Shown: positions 1 to 11,391 of the stretch, in pieces
Layout: each line of letters begins with the position of its first letter
Position numbering within the stretch: position 1 is the first letter of the stretch
Assembly: GCA_963693285.1 (NCBI GenBank)
Contig: OY848917.1
Coordinates: 6,272,118-6,336,117, forward strand
DNA length: 64,000 nucleotides
From: Xestospongia muta
Taxonomy: Eukaryota; Porifera; Demospongiae; Haplosclerida; Petrosiidae
Direction of reading: 5' to 3'
Position numbers and translations under genes: made by a program
Notes under the pieces: model-generated
The model's input: only the letters and a program-made list of their open reading frames with translations
Told to the model about the DNA's origin: nothing
Databases searched by the model: none

Positions 1-279
1 ATTGTGAGGATTATAAACAACACTTGCCTTCACATAAGAACTAACTGGAATGATATAATTATGTCGCGATAGCCTCACATTAACAACTTTTGCCTCCCTT
101 TTAAAGTAAATTTGAAGAGGCTGGTCATTACTTAGTGATCCACCACAAACTCCGTAAATAGACTCATTGATAGCAACTACTTGAGGCAGTTTAGTGCCAT
201 ATCTTTCTAAAAAGGCACTTAATGACATTGGAAAAGTGTCCGGTTCTTCATAAAAACTTTCAGAAGAAGACAAAGCCAT
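1..279 (-). CDS. Gene A: CABIT-SAM adaptor paralogue, N-terminal part only (cut by window edge)
   Basis: Only the first 93 codons lie in the window. The ATG is the CAT at 277-279 and the frame stays open to base 1. The protein starts MALSSSESFYEE and continues with the N-terminal half of a CABIT domain: LPQVV, an IYG turn, and an IYFKREAKVV strand. It breaks off at YNPHN, inside the block that is nearly invariant in genes B to E. The start matches MALS/MAQS starts of the paralogues, which supports the choice. The rest (CABIT core, proline-rich tail, SAM exon) should lie to the left of the window on the same strand. Function is inferred from the family: a cytoplasmic signalling adaptor related to THEMIS/GAREM. 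The DNA match to paralogues is strong. Whether the full gene is intact cannot be seen. Confidence 0.85.
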   Translation of the reverse strand, partial: MALSSSESFYEEPDTFPMSLSAFLERYGTKLPQVVAINESIYGVCGGSLSNDQPLQIYFKREAKVVNVRLSRHNYIIPVSSYVKASVVYNPHN

Positions 280-424
280 CGTGGCTGTGAGTTTGTCGAA
301 CAACTCCCACACTAGGCGATATATTCCAATTAATTATTAGTATCGTTCGATATTATAGTCATAGGAATTATTGGGGGTCAATCATTACACGTGCAGGCAA
401 GTGTACGAGTACTGACATGTAATT

Positions 425-598
425 ATGAAGAGACAGGTGTCCCTTTTTGGCTTTCTAAAGCTAGAAGAGTGGCAGGAAGGAATTGATGATACAAGCAGTA
501 ATGGTCACAGTGAGGGCAGTACAAGAATAAGAATAGAAGATAGCTGTTCTTCAATTACTGAGATTGAGAATGAATTTACACTGTCGACTTTGAAGTGA
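425..598 (+). other. Small ORF resembling the N-terminus of a transposon-derived zinc-finger protein
   Basis: 57 codons starting MKRQVSLFGFLK and then turning acidic and serine-rich. Starts of the type MKR-x-x-(S/T)-L-F-x-F are common at the beginning of hAT/TTF-type zinc-finger proteins in invertebrate genomes, so this may be the first exon or a remnant of one. This rests on memory of the family and was not searched. The sequence around the stop (AA|GTGAGT) would also serve as a splice donor. No downstream hAT exons were recognised before gene B, so it is more likely a relic than a working gene. Confidence 0.25.
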
Positions 599-1459
599 GT
601 AACTCTATAAATGGTCTATATAGTGTGAGTTCCAGTCTTAACAAAAGTGAATCTTTACAGAATGATTTTGATATTATATAAAACAATTTTCTGTACTTCA
701 AATAAACCATACCAGACAACATGTAATGATACTTTGTTGAAAACAAAGTGAATCCAGGGTCAACAAGGGAAGTATGTCCAAGCTAGTTGTTTTAAAGAAC
801 ATCCATGGCTCACACTCTGCACCAGTTTGCAGAAAGGATTATGCTTTTACTTTTCCGCTGCTACCAGACAAAAGTAATTACAATGCTTTTAACTTCACTT
901 CTACTTTTATAAAAGTACATACTTCTAATTTTTCTCTACCTTATATCATTAAACGTTGGAACTCTTTCGCCATTGATCATGATGTTACACTTCTATTTCT
1001 TAATTAAAATTTCTTTGTCTTTATTAGCTATAGGCCTATAGCTATATGTTTAGTGTTGTTTCTATCTCCCATGAACTCATCTTTTCAAAACTGTTTTTAT
1101 TGTGCAAGGTCACCTCTTGCAAGCATCCTCAAAACATTATCATTGTCATATAGCTCAATAACCTAGCTGATATCAATCATGATCCGGACCTAGACTTTAT
1201 CTATAGGGAAAGAAAAATTATATATTAAAATATAAACAAATTGGGCTTTTTGATACTAACTGGAACCAACACAGCAACCTGTCATTTTCTAACAGTAAAA
1301 TATACATGTATATGCTCTAGAAGAAGGACTTTCTATATATATATTTTGTGAGCATAGACTAAAAGTATTCTGTATTTCTTCAAAATAAGTTAAGTGACCA
1401 ATGTTATTCTAGCTAGTTAAGTTAATGATGTAAAGGTTAAGGCGGGAGATAATAGTTAT

Positions 1460-1489
1460 TATGATGTCTCCTAAAGTGGAGACATCATA
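1460..1489. repeat. Short perfect hairpin
   Basis: Arms ATGATGTCTCC (1,461-1,471) and GGAGACATCAT (1,478-1,488) are perfectly complementary around a 6-nt loop, and one more T-A pair lies outside. It sits in otherwise plain intergenic DNA. It could be the core of a small foldback element or a chance structure. Confidence 0.5.
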
Positions 1490-2743
1490 TATTCATAATG
1501 CTATGTACTCCTCCAAGACTCCAGACCATTCTTCTATGAATGTATGCATAAGCTTATTTGAAAAACCAACCTACTACCATATACATTGTATATTTCTTTT
1601 TCACATGCCATTTCATGCAATGTAGACTGCCTCTATATTATACATGAAACAAATACAATTATAGCAATCACATGACCTCAATAGTTATGATAATGTTTAC
1701 ATTCCTACTACATAGCTATTCCTAGCACACCTGAGTGGCATCACGATGATAAGTGTAGTTTTGAAACTTCTTCTATATAGTTAACTTGCTGTTAACTTTG
1801 TTTTCTCTCTGCTACCTCTTCAATATTCATGATGTTGAAGCTACAAAAAAAATATAAATAATAACAAAAGTTAGCTACCTTATATCTTTGACAAATGCCT
1901 GCTTTAAGTTCATCACATGCAAAGTCAGCACCCTAGTACATAAAAATGATTTACCAAATTGCATTCCATTTCTAATAATTGAAACCATAAAGGCTACTAC
2001 AGAGTACTACAATGTTTACTTAATGGTTGTAATTAAGGCTATGAATATTCTCTCCCAGAAAAAGTTCTCACTCTTGTCTCAGTTAATGGGGTTTACCAAT
2101 ATATTATAGATGCATATCTGTATACAAGCATAACTATTAATAAATCTTATTCTGAAAATGTGCTGATTTATTATGTATATAATGTTTACATCTTTCCATG
2201 ATGGCTTATGCCTAAAAGGACAGGGTTTAATTTGCACTTTTAAGCATGTCGAGAAATAAAACATGATATAGTAAGTGAGGTACAATATCCTATATGCTCT
2301 ACAAAATATTAAGCCACTCTACCTACAAATATACTGTTATAGTCAATATTATACTGAAACATAGTGATTATCATTACTAAAGATACCCAATTTCTTTAGA
2401 TTCTTGTACATTTAGTGTACTTTATCTTGTATGAAGATGTATTCATGTATATTCTAAATTACATGTATAATATATATATATATATGTACAGGGCACAAGA
2501 AGCCAATTGCATGCACATTTTAAAGTTTTTTGAGGATCTAAACACTAAAATATTAGAATGTAATTAGTAAAATGTAGCTACTCTGATAATTTTAACAGAT
2601 AAATTATTCCAATCTGCAAATTCATCAATTATATAAATATTGAAGTTGCAATAGTCAAAAATAATTTAATACTAATTTACTATACATTGAATGACATCCA
2701 TGAACAGGCAATATATTATTAGTCAATTGCATCAACAACAAAG

Positions 2744-4525
2744 TTAATGCTGATTGAACTTTGAGACAGATATTCGACCATTAATAATTGCCAACAGTTT
2801 TATTCGATGTAGCTTCAATGATATTCCAAGCTCCTCTTCAAGAATAGACTCATCCAATTCCAACAGTAAAGGACCATTAATACATTCTTGGGTGAATGTC
2901 TCTTTGTACATTCCCAATCCCATCCTTGTCAAAAGCTGAGCAACCTATTATAGTATGTATAATTATAAAAAATAAATGATAAAGAACAATACCTCATCAA
3001 CTGACATTCCATTCAACAAAGTTTTGTTTTCTTCAAGACAGACACCTTCATTTCTTTTTACTTGATTACGTTTCACTACAAAAAGTAACAACAAGTATAG
3101 ACATAACATATTTCAGGTGTGTTTCCTACCATTCAAAGCATTCTCTAACTCATGAAGACGAACAGTAAGTTGAATGTTGTTTTCTCTTAATTCAGACAAT
3201 TGTTTAATGAGTTCATTTTCAGTTGATATTGTCTCTGAAGATGTGGTATAAGGACCTGTTGTAGCAGAATAAAACCGGCCATAAGCATATGAAGAGTCAT
3301 CTGTATCAGAGGTATATCCACCTATTGTTCTGTTATGTCTAGGTGGAATTAATGGAGGCTTGTCTATAGAGTATTCACAAGATAGTCGACGAAAAGGAAC
3401 AAGAGGAGGAATCTTATGGTTAGTACGTGGGTTTGTTGAAAGAGGTAATGTTAATTGTCTCCTTTGTGGTAACACATCATATTCAGCAAAGTCAGATGAA
3501 GGGAATAGGTTTGGCAATGACATGGACATTTCATAATTTTGTGGCTGATGATCAGCTGGAAAAAGCAATTTTTGACACACATCAATCTCATGTACGTCAC
3601 GTCTCCACGCTTCCTCTTGTACAAACTTTAAAATTTCTTCCTGAAATAAATCGGGACAAAGACTTGTAGAAACTTCAGTGAGAAGTGATGGATTGAGCAC
3701 ATTTGCTAGTTTCTGTGACTGTATTATCAGTTTCACTTTGTTTTCTTCAGATATTTGTATGACTTCAACATAAATTGGTACTGAAGATAAAATCTCAAAA
3801 ACTTTACTTAGATCTCCTTCATATTGATTTCCTTTCACTGCAATAATAGACTGAAGTAAGTGTTGTTTACCAATATATCCTGTTTCATTTTGGAACCACC
3901 TGTTAGCATTTTCCTCCTCATCATTGAAAGATACTAGCAAAGGTAATTGAACGTGTTCCACTAGTAGGTGTAGGTTGATAGCTATTGAAGCTGGTTGAGT
4001 TGTAAAATGACCCTCACATGTATCCTCAAGACGGATTGATGTATTTGATCCTGCATCAATACAAATAAGACTCCTTCCCTTTCTGATTGGTGAAACAACA
4101 ATTAAAATTTGACCTTTTTGCAACGAAACTGATGGGTTCTTTGGAGACATCCAGTTTTTCCCTACACTAACAACAGACGGTTGAGGTACAGCTTTAACCA
4201 AATCAACCACAGTAGCAAAATAATAACCTTCTTTGGCCTTTTCAAGATTATTGTGAGGATTATAAAGAACACTAGCTTTAAGTTGGGAATTAATTGGAAC
4301 AACATAGTTACGTGATGAAAGACTCACATCGACAACTCTTGTTTCTTTCTTAAAGTACACTTGAAGATGCTGGCCTTCTAATGATCCCCCATCAACTTGG
4401 TAAATAGATTCAGCCACATTCACCACTTGAGGTAGTTGGGTACCATACAGATCCACAAAAGTACTTAAAGAAATCGAAAGATCGTCTATTTCTTCATAAA
4501 AACTTTCGTTTGAGGATTGAGCCAT
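2744..4525 (-). CDS. Gene B: CABIT-SAM adaptor protein, 3 exons, 559 aa
   Basis: Predicted coding exons on the minus strand are 4525-3130, 3075-2993 and 2944-2744, all with GT-AG borders. The phases fit (1, then 0) and the total is 560 codons including stop. Residues about 20-285 form a CABIT domain. Its core shows Cys155 (LICID) and a C-x-GHF-TTQP element at 170-178. The tail (about 300-430) is proline- and tyrosine-rich (PPLIPPRH, then a run of Tyr residues such as SSYAYGRFY). A coiled coil lies at about 434-465 (ENELIKQLSELREN), followed by a 28-residue linker exon. The SAM domain fills the last exon (VAQLLTRMGLGMYKETF to LHRIKLLAIINGR). CABIT plus SAM is the layout of vertebrate GAREM, a GRB2-linked adaptor downstream of receptor tyrosine kinases, and a similar cytoplasmic role is inferred. 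The SAM reading frame is a separate exon of this gene, not a second gene. Confidence 0.9.
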
Positions 4526-4554
4526 TGTTCTACTGTCTGACGTTGATCGTTAGT

Positions 4555-4568
4555 CTTGGGCAAGTCTG
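4555..4568 (-). promoter_or_regulatory. Leader motif CAGACTTGCCCAAG shared with gene D
   Basis: Read on the minus strand, CAGACTTGCCCAAG lies 29 bp upstream of the gene B start codon. Gene D carries CAGACTCGCCCAAG 15 bp before its own start (11,363-11,376). The surrounding upstream DNA has diverged, so the 13/14 match stands out. It may be a transcription-start or 5' UTR control element kept by both paralogues, or simply residual homology. Confidence 0.35.
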
Positions 4569-7382
4569 TTAAGGTAAAGTATACGATAGCTACGGCCCTA
4601 TGGACATCCTTGTAAAATCAATTTCGTCTTGCTAATGATAGTTAATTACTAGTTATTAAATCGGCCATATTAGAGATCAAATTAGTAGAAAATCACGATT
4701 TTCTTTTTCTGGCTTTGCGAATGCGTCATAGAAACTCTTTATAGAGTTATTGCTACATCCATAAGCACGCTAAGTGAGTGGTATTGCTAAACTCGTACGT
4801 AAGTTACTCAATATGCAGGATAGATTATTAAACAGTTAGTATGCGGGTTTATGGCTTTGCTAAGTTGATGCCACGCATTTAGCGCTAATTATTTCCGGTA
4901 TATATAGTAACAATTGGATAGTCATGTGATTTACCTGTTTATCAACATTGTGCCTAGACAAGCCGTCATAAACATCTGCCGTAGGGAATATGCATACACT
5001 TAATATAATATAAGTACCACAACAAAAGCGTCTTGTGTCATTTGGTGAGCATCAATCCCTGTACTAGTACTCATTATATATTAATATATATTCTTGATAT
5101 GTAATCAATACTTATGCAGGAAGTGTGTAGTTAATGATTATATCTGTTTAATTTGTCAGAATGTTTTCAACAAATCCATTCTAAATACTTTGTGGCATCA
5201 CATTAATATATAGAACATAATTATATATCTCAAAGTCAGTACCTCCCCCAATATATTTTTATTATTATTTTCCACCATAGATCTTCCTATATTATTCTCA
5301 GCAGATACTTCCCAGATACCTCCAACAAGAAATATGAACACAATCATAGAATGTACCAAGTCATCTGAATGTGATACAGTATACACAGATAAACAGCTAA
5401 TTAATATTACCTTATTGGCAGTTGATATGCTGTTATTGAACAGAAATGTACTTTTTATGGAAAAAGAAAATTGTTGTTATCTTTAGTGAAATCATGACTT
5501 AAACAATCTGTACTTTTTACCCATATTTCACAAAGTACTTAACTCTTGTAGTCCAACTCCTGTAGTCTCAGGTATGTTGTATCTGTGGTACAATCTGATT
5601 CATGCTTGTAACCAAATGTGAGCTGCAACTCCCCCCCATGGAGGTCACATTATCAGGTGCTTTCAAACTCATTTATAATCAAGCAACTGCAACATTGAAG
5701 GGAGTTGGAAGGAAATTTAGCAGTTTTTGGAATCAAAAAAATTCCAAATTCATTCCCAATAACTCAGACTATGCTAGCTTTAATATCAAACAAGCTAAAG
5801 GTCACTTTAGAGTCATCCAACAGCTGTGTTTCATGGAGTAGTTTCTCCAAATAATGAAATGTTTTTCTCAGATTTGCAGAGATGAAACCATCAGAATTTA
5901 ACACCAATTATGTTTGACAATTTTCCAACATCATTCATTGTGCACGACTCCAGAAGTACTCAGATCATTTGTAAAGAAATTACCCAAAATTTCTAGATAC
6001 ATCTGGATGGATCTAAATTATAAGAACAGAACCACAAGAACTCTTTCTAGAGCTAAGTCTTTGAATCTATTACTATCTGGCACAGCTCATCTTCTTCTAG
6101 AAGTATGGATGGGTGGATCTCCACTCAGACTTGTAAAGTTGTAATGAACTTCTTGCTCCATTTGTATGATAGATGCACATTAAAGATAGACTTTAAAAAT
6201 GTCCTCAAATAATTTAACCGCTCAACTTTCTTGTAGGAAGTCTCCAAAATCTTACCTTAAATTATGGTCATGTCCATTGGTGCTATTCTGTCCCAGTAGA
6301 ACTATGTGAAAATAGACTTCTTTCTACATTTGGTCACCAACATGGTGATCAATCCTCTTTTCACTAACATTGAACCGGACTGGCAGTCAGGTTATTCTAC
6401 CTTTCCAGAATTTTGCTCAGGCATCATTTACCTACAAGTAGTCAAATTATTTCTTGCCTCCCCAAATTGTACTGGAAATGTGTCATTTCCTCTGTGGATG
6501 TAATTATTTCTAAAGCTACGCAAATCCAAGACATCATTTTGGATTCACAGATAGAATTACATCTGCTCCAAAGTTGTTTGAATATGTACAAAGATTTACG
6601 TCATATCCAATAAATGATTTGACAGATTTTTACATTTCACTTTGACCTGTATAATTCGTCAATCCATGTTGGATGACTCCTAATACATGCCACATTACCT
6701 TTAAACTGGGGGTCTGGGTCTGAGAAAGGCTAGTAGAACAGCTGTAGCTGATTATGTATTAATCTCGTTCTTTATTTTTAAAAATCACCCCAAAATCTAT
6801 GTCCTCTACAATTGGCTTCAACCCACTTATCAGGGAAAGAAATTGTCACTGGGAGTCTCCATGATGCCTGACACTTCTATTTTTCAATCACCATCCAAAC
6901 CCAAGTTAACTATTTCTGCTTTTGTTTACTTACATCAAAACTGGATACAAGGAACTTTTAGCTCTGTCAGAATCCAAAGAAACAAGCACATGGCTGAACA
7001 CCACTCCGACTTGAGTTGTCAGTAAGTATCTGTGTATGGCTTGGCATTCTTATAATTCTATGAACAACAGTGTTTTCCTGTGCTTGTTCCTTATTACATA
7101 GATCCATACAAGGATCATTTAGTCAAATGTGGCAGTAGCGTCTACTGTATCAGGTCACATGATGCTTAGAGAGATGCTGTTTTGTGCTTTAAAGCAAGAT
7201 AACCTTAATGTTAGAAGGGAACAAAGAGTCATTGGTGGCTCCCAGAGAAGACTAGACAAAATTTCAACCAGAATTTTGCCATGGCAAACCAGCATACTTC
7301 AATATATCAATCTGCAACACTATACAACATAGCAAAATCAATCAAACTCCTAACAATGTGTAGAAGCTCATATGAAAGAGAC

Positions 7383-7500
7383 ATATAATATATACATATA
7401 CAAACAACAATGTAAGTCCATACAAGGCAATTCTAGAACACAAACAAAGTTATGTTTATATTTTAACTTTGTTGTTTATTTATCATCTTATAGTGTAATA
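7383..7500. repeat. Non-coding block repeated at 16,612-16,727 (copy 1)
   Basis: The block runs from ACAAACAACAATGTAAGTCC to ATCTTATAGTGTAATA and matches 16,612-16,727 with only small gaps and substitutions. Here it lies about 210 bp beyond the 3' end of gene C. It may be part of the conserved 3' flank of this subfamily, or a dispersed repeat. Confidence 0.6.
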
Positions 7501-7710
7501 AGCATATAATACATATGTTTATGAATGCTTCAATGTCAAGCTCAAAACATTGAAGTTTTGGAGGATCATTGAAATGTATACTGTTACAAATTAAATCACT
7601 TTTAATGAACAGAAACTAAAATATTCAATAATCAAGAAAGTAAGTGTATATTACCTTAACCATTTTAAGACAGCTATATTGAATCAACAGTCTCAAAACT
7701 AAATTTATTC

Positions 7711-9455
7711 TTAAATAAATTTGGAGATAGGTTGGCGACCATTAATAATTGCTATCATTCTAATACGATGTAGCTTTGTCGACATTTCAAGCTCATTTTC
7801 AAGAACATAATCATCTAATTCTAACAACAGAAAACCATCAACTTTTTCTTCAATGAATTTCGTTCTGTACTTTTCTAATCCCATTTTCTCCAAAACCTGA
7901 GCTACCTAAAAATTAGGATTAACATATCACTTAGTATGTAAAAATTAAACATTACCTCTACAACTGACAAAGTTTTTAAGAATGCACTGTTCTCTTCATA
8001 ATGTACACCTTTATTTCTCTTTTCTCCCGTACGTTTCTCTATAGAGACAGAAAACATTTGTATGCACATGTAAACAAAATTGATTGATTTGACATTACTA
8101 TCAGAAAAAGTGCATGTGTTATATTTCTTACCTTTTATAGCATTTTCTAAACTTTCAAGACGTGCAGTTAGTTGAGAAATGCTCTTTTGCATATCTTTTA
8201 GTAGCAATTCATTTCCAGCTAATTCTTGCTTGGTAGATTCACGATCATTATTTCTATTAGCAGTTGGAATCTCAAGGCATTCATAACAAGGATTGTCTGT
8301 AGTAGAGATCTCTTGTTGCTGCTTTGGTTTCGGTGGTACTGGTGGAGAATTAGGGACAGGTCTGTTAAAAGATGGAAAAGTAGGAGACATACTGTTCACA
8401 ATAGGTCCTTTGGCTAGAGTTTGTTTTCTTAAATATTTAGGTGACTCAGGTGGGGGTGGAGGCTTTTTCTTTTTTGGAACTCCTTCATTTATATGTTGTA
8501 CATCATTTCTCCACTCTTTTTCTGGTATAGATTTAAAAATTCCTTCTAGAAATGAGTTCATTGTTAAGGAAACATCAGCGACAACTTGACTAAGAAGTGA
8601 TGGTTTGAGCACTTTCGCTAGTCTCTGTGACTCTGTAATCATCTTCTTTCTATCTTCTTCAGAAACTTCTACAATTTTAACATTAATCGGTAAGGTTGTG
8701 AAAATCTCCAAAGTTTCTCTTGGAATGTCATCATATTGATTCTTTTTTGAAAACCTTGGTACCGCAATAATCGATTGAAGTAAGTACTGTTTGGTAATAT
8801 TTCCAACTTCATTTTGGAACCAGGCATTATTACCTTTTGTGTCATCATGGTGAAAGAATGCTTGAATTGGTAACTGGAAGTGTTCCACTAGCAGTCGCAT
8901 ATCAATAGCTGTCAAAGATGGTTGTGTTGTAAAATGACCTTTACATGTATTTTCAAGACAAACTGGTGCATTTGAGACAGTGTCAATACAATTAAGCATC
9001 CTTCCTTTCCTATCTAATGAATCCACTCCTTTTATAATCAAGATTTGACCTTTCTGCAATGACAAAGACAAGTCCTTTGAAGATGTCCAGTTTTTTCCTA
9101 CACTAACAACAGATGGTTGAGGTACAGCTTTAATCAAGTCAGCCACAGTAGCAAAATAATAACCTTCTTTGGCCTTTTCAAGATTATTATGAGGATTATA
9201 AAGAACACTTGCTTTCAATTGAGAACAGACCGGAACTACGTAATTCCGAGGTGAAAGCATCAGATTCACAACTTTGGTTTCTTTCTTAAAGTAAACTTTG
9301 AGATGCTGGCCTTCAGATAATGACCCACCACACTCTCCATATCTAGATTCGTTGACAGCTACAACTTGAGGTAGTTTTGTGCCAAACCTTTCTACAAAAG
9401 CATGTAAAGGCATTACAAGAAGATCAGGGTCTTCATAAAACATCTCACCGGCCAT
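7711..9455 (-). CDS. Gene C: CABIT-SAM adaptor protein, 3 exons, 533 aa
   Basis: Coding exons on the minus strand are 9455-8132, 8038-7956 (83 bp, as in B and D) and 7905-7711. The reading frame is open for 40 codons further upstream. I chose the Met at 9455 (MAGEMFYED) because it aligns with the MALS/MAQS starts of the paralogues and because the upstream part contains a leader motif shared with D. CABIT covers about residues 16-285 (FVERFGTKLPQVV; core LNCID, then C-KGHFTTQP). The tail carries KKKKPPPPPESPK and PPVPPKPKQQ, which are SH3-type proline motifs, and a short coiled coil at ELLLKDMQKSISQLTARLES. The SAM exon runs from VAQVLEKMGLEKYRTKF to NGRQPISKFI. The inferred role is a cytoplasmic adaptor. 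Gene C is divergent from gene D, and a Tc1 element separates their starts. Confidence 0.88.
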
Positions 9456-9487
9456 TTCCTCTGGGCGTTGAGGCGAGACTATGGAAT

Positions 9488-9499
9488 AGCCCCACCCTT
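9488..9499 (-). promoter_or_regulatory. GC-box-like leader motif AAGGGTGGGGCT shared by genes C and D
   Basis: On the minus strand AAGGGTGGGGCT lies 32 bp before the chosen start of gene C. The identical 12-mer is at 11,351-11,362, 29 bp before the start of gene D. The two genes are transcribed away from each other, so this is a copy on each side rather than one shared site. GGGTGGGGC resembles a KLF/Sp1-type box. A role in promoting these genes is a guess. Confidence 0.35.
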
Positions 9500-9730
9500 T
9501 GCAAACGTGGGCGATCTTATTCATTGTACTTTCTATTGTTATTTGTTTATACTCCGGGGAATATAAGATTAACATTTATTATAATATATTCATATGATAA
9601 GTCTATTATAGGCGAGATTTTATACATTATAGTGCTCTGTGTCTGTTACCTGGTTTTTAGTTCATTACATGATGAAGGAACTGGAGGGGTAACATTGTAG
9701 ATATTACAGTAGAAGGACTAATAATATATA

Positions 9731-11233
9731 CAGTGGCGCTCATAAGAGTTAGGCCACCCACGTATTTCTTATTAAAAATAGTACTTAAGCTTATTTACTT
9801 AGACAATGCGCAGTACTGAACAAAAACATCTTACAGCTGCTCAGTTACGCGTATCAAAAGCTTACACAAAAGCAATTAGAGCAGCTGTTATAAACTCCTT
9901 TTAAGTCCTTGATTTGCAGACAAGTGGCTGGAAACAATTAGTAAATAGCTGACCACAACATGCTCAGAGGAAAACCCACAAGTGAGTTCCAAATTACAGC
10001 TTTGCAAACTGCCATCTAAAGCTATATCAAAACAATTAGAAATATCAAAGAGTACAATAAATGACATCTCAAAAAATACAAGAAAAATAAGTCAGTAACT
10101 GATGAACCATGACCTGGACGTCCCATATTGTCTTCAAAATGAGAAGATAGAAGTCTCGTATTAAAGTCAATCAGAGATTGTAAACTAACAGCATCTCTTC
10201 TGATAAATATATGAAAAGAGAAAGATAATGTTATGGCTTCCTCAAGTACAGCAAAGAGAAGACTGATAGATCCTGGATTAAATGGTAGAATATCGAGAAG
10301 GAAATCACTGTTACTGCCAAGACATAAACAACAAGGTCTCCAATGGGCAAAGGATCACAGGGACTGGACAGAGGAAATGTAGAAGAAAGTTGTATGGTCT
10401 GACGAGTCCAAATTTAATCTCTTCTATAGTGATGGTTGAACGTACATACAACGTAGACTATTTAATGAGGACTGTATACAGGGCATAGTAAAGCATGGTG
10501 GCGGTAGTGTGATGGTGTGGGGATACATCTGTGGCAATGAAAAGGGTATGTTAGTACAAGTCAAAAGCAAGATGGATAGATTTCAGTATTTAGAAATACT
10601 AGAAAATGCAATGATTCCTTCAGCCTGGTCAATAAGAGGTTTGGACTACATATTCATGCATGATAATACATATTGCCACAAGGCTCATCTAATAACAGAT
10701 TAGATAGACAAAAACGATATTAATTGCACTACATGGCCAGCACAATCTCCAGACTTAAACCCAATAGAAACCTTATGGGACTATTTAGAGAGGAAACTAG
10801 AAAAATTGCCACCAACTCTCTCTCTCTCAATTATGGGACATCCTAAATGGTCTTTGAGAGAATATACCATCAGATATAATACAAAACCTGGTCTCGTTAA
10901 TGCCATGAAGAATCAAAGCTGTTATCAAAGCAAGGGGTGGGGACACAAAGTACTAGACATCTTTATTGACAAGAGATATTATTTTTATTTGTTTTTGCCA
11001 TAAAACACGATAATAAACATCATCCCTAGTTTAAAACAGAGACGTTACTCACCATAAATTTTCTCCAACTTCTAATGTAACTGTGACAGACTCCATGCCA
11101 CTCCCTGTTAAGCCTTCTTTTCAAAAATAGCTGTAACAGCACAGAAACACTACACGTATAGCTGTAGTTAATTTAAATAAACTCAAATAATGCAACTTCC
11201 GTGTGGGTGGGTAAACTCTTTTGAACGCCACGG
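9731..11233 (+). mobile_element. Tc1-family (mariner superfamily) DNA transposon, complete ends, dead transposase
   Basis: The element is 1,503 bp long. Its ends are inverted repeats (CAGTGGCGCTCATAAGAGTT at the left; the complement of a closely related sequence at the right), flanked by TA on both sides (9,729-9,730 and 11,234-11,235). The plus strand reads a degraded transposase. It shows VVWSDESKFNLF near 10,390 (first catalytic Asp), VMVWGYI and IFMHDN near 10,510-10,660 (second Asp), and WPAQSPDLNPIETLWD near 10,735 (Glu). Spacing between the second Asp and the Glu is 34 residues, the DD34E layout of Tc1. At least three in-frame stops, including two within 10,370-10,440 and one near 10,700, make it non-functional. 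It sits between the divergent starts of genes C and D. Confidence 0.92.
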
Positions 11234-11336
11234 TATATATAAGTTAGTATATTGTTTTAGTTAATAATTTAAGTTATGGTTCTAACCTATACATGTAATG
11301 AATACGTATTTTGACGTACGACCAATACATACGTCC

Positions 11337-11353
11337 CTTGACGTTACGTCAAG
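11337..11353. promoter_or_regulatory. Palindrome CTTGACGT-T-ACGTCAAG upstream of gene D
   Basis: Two 8-bp arms meet around a single base, giving two facing TGACGT half-sites 39 bp before the gene D start codon. Another TGACGTACG lies at about 11,312. TGACGT is the half-site of CREB/ATF-type bZIP factors, so this may be a promoter element. The adjacent AAGGGTGGGGCT (11,351-11,362) and CAGACTCGCCCAAG (11,363-11,376) are shared with genes C and B respectively. Confidence 0.35.
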
Positions 11354-11391
11354 GGTGGGGCTCAGACTCGCCCAAGTTGGAGCAGAAAGTA

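Larger units (their letters stand above)
280..2743. other. Intergenic region between genes A and B
   Basis: AT-rich sequence of 2.46 kb. It contains the small ORF at 425-598 described separately, a hairpin at 1,460-1,489 (12-bp arms, 6-nt loop) and a short TA run at about 2,470-2,486. An ORF of 77 codons at 774-1,007 has no recognisable family features. The stretch just upstream of gene A (280-420) is presumably its promoter and 5' UTR. Nothing else could be supported. Confidence 0.6.
4526..7710. other. Intergenic region between genes B and C with an unidentified, possibly decayed sequence at about 5,560-7,340
   Basis: The first few hundred bases upstream of B presumably hold its promoter. 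From about 5,560 to 7,340 the base composition is more balanced than in the flanks, and several ORFs of 60-80 codons lie in different frames (5,602-5,841; 5,914-6,144; 6,306-6,503; 7,129-7,332). None joins into a recognisable domain. This pattern is typical of an old mobile element or pseudogene, but I could not name it. The block at 7,383-7,500 is repeated at 16,612-16,727 and is listed separately. Confidence 0.4.

Noticed and set aside
774..1007. 77-codon ORF between A and B
   Set aside because: No domain, no splice context, composition like the surrounding intergenic DNA.
2744..2932. SAM-only ORFs (here and at 7,711; 21,242; 38,778; 46,626; 47,170; 52,896; 59,403) as separate small genes
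   Set aside because: Each follows a splice acceptor in phase 0 and joins a linker exon and the CABIT exon of the same strand, so they are last exons.
10282..11003. Functional Tc1 transposase gene
   Set aside because: The catalytic regions are recognisable but lie in a frame broken by at least three stops.
11311..11391. N-terminal extension of gene D (27 extra codons) and the similar one of C (9,456-9,575)
   Set aside because: Although in frame, they are not alike as protein and include shared DNA motifs typical of a leader. The paralogues start at the position of the second Met.
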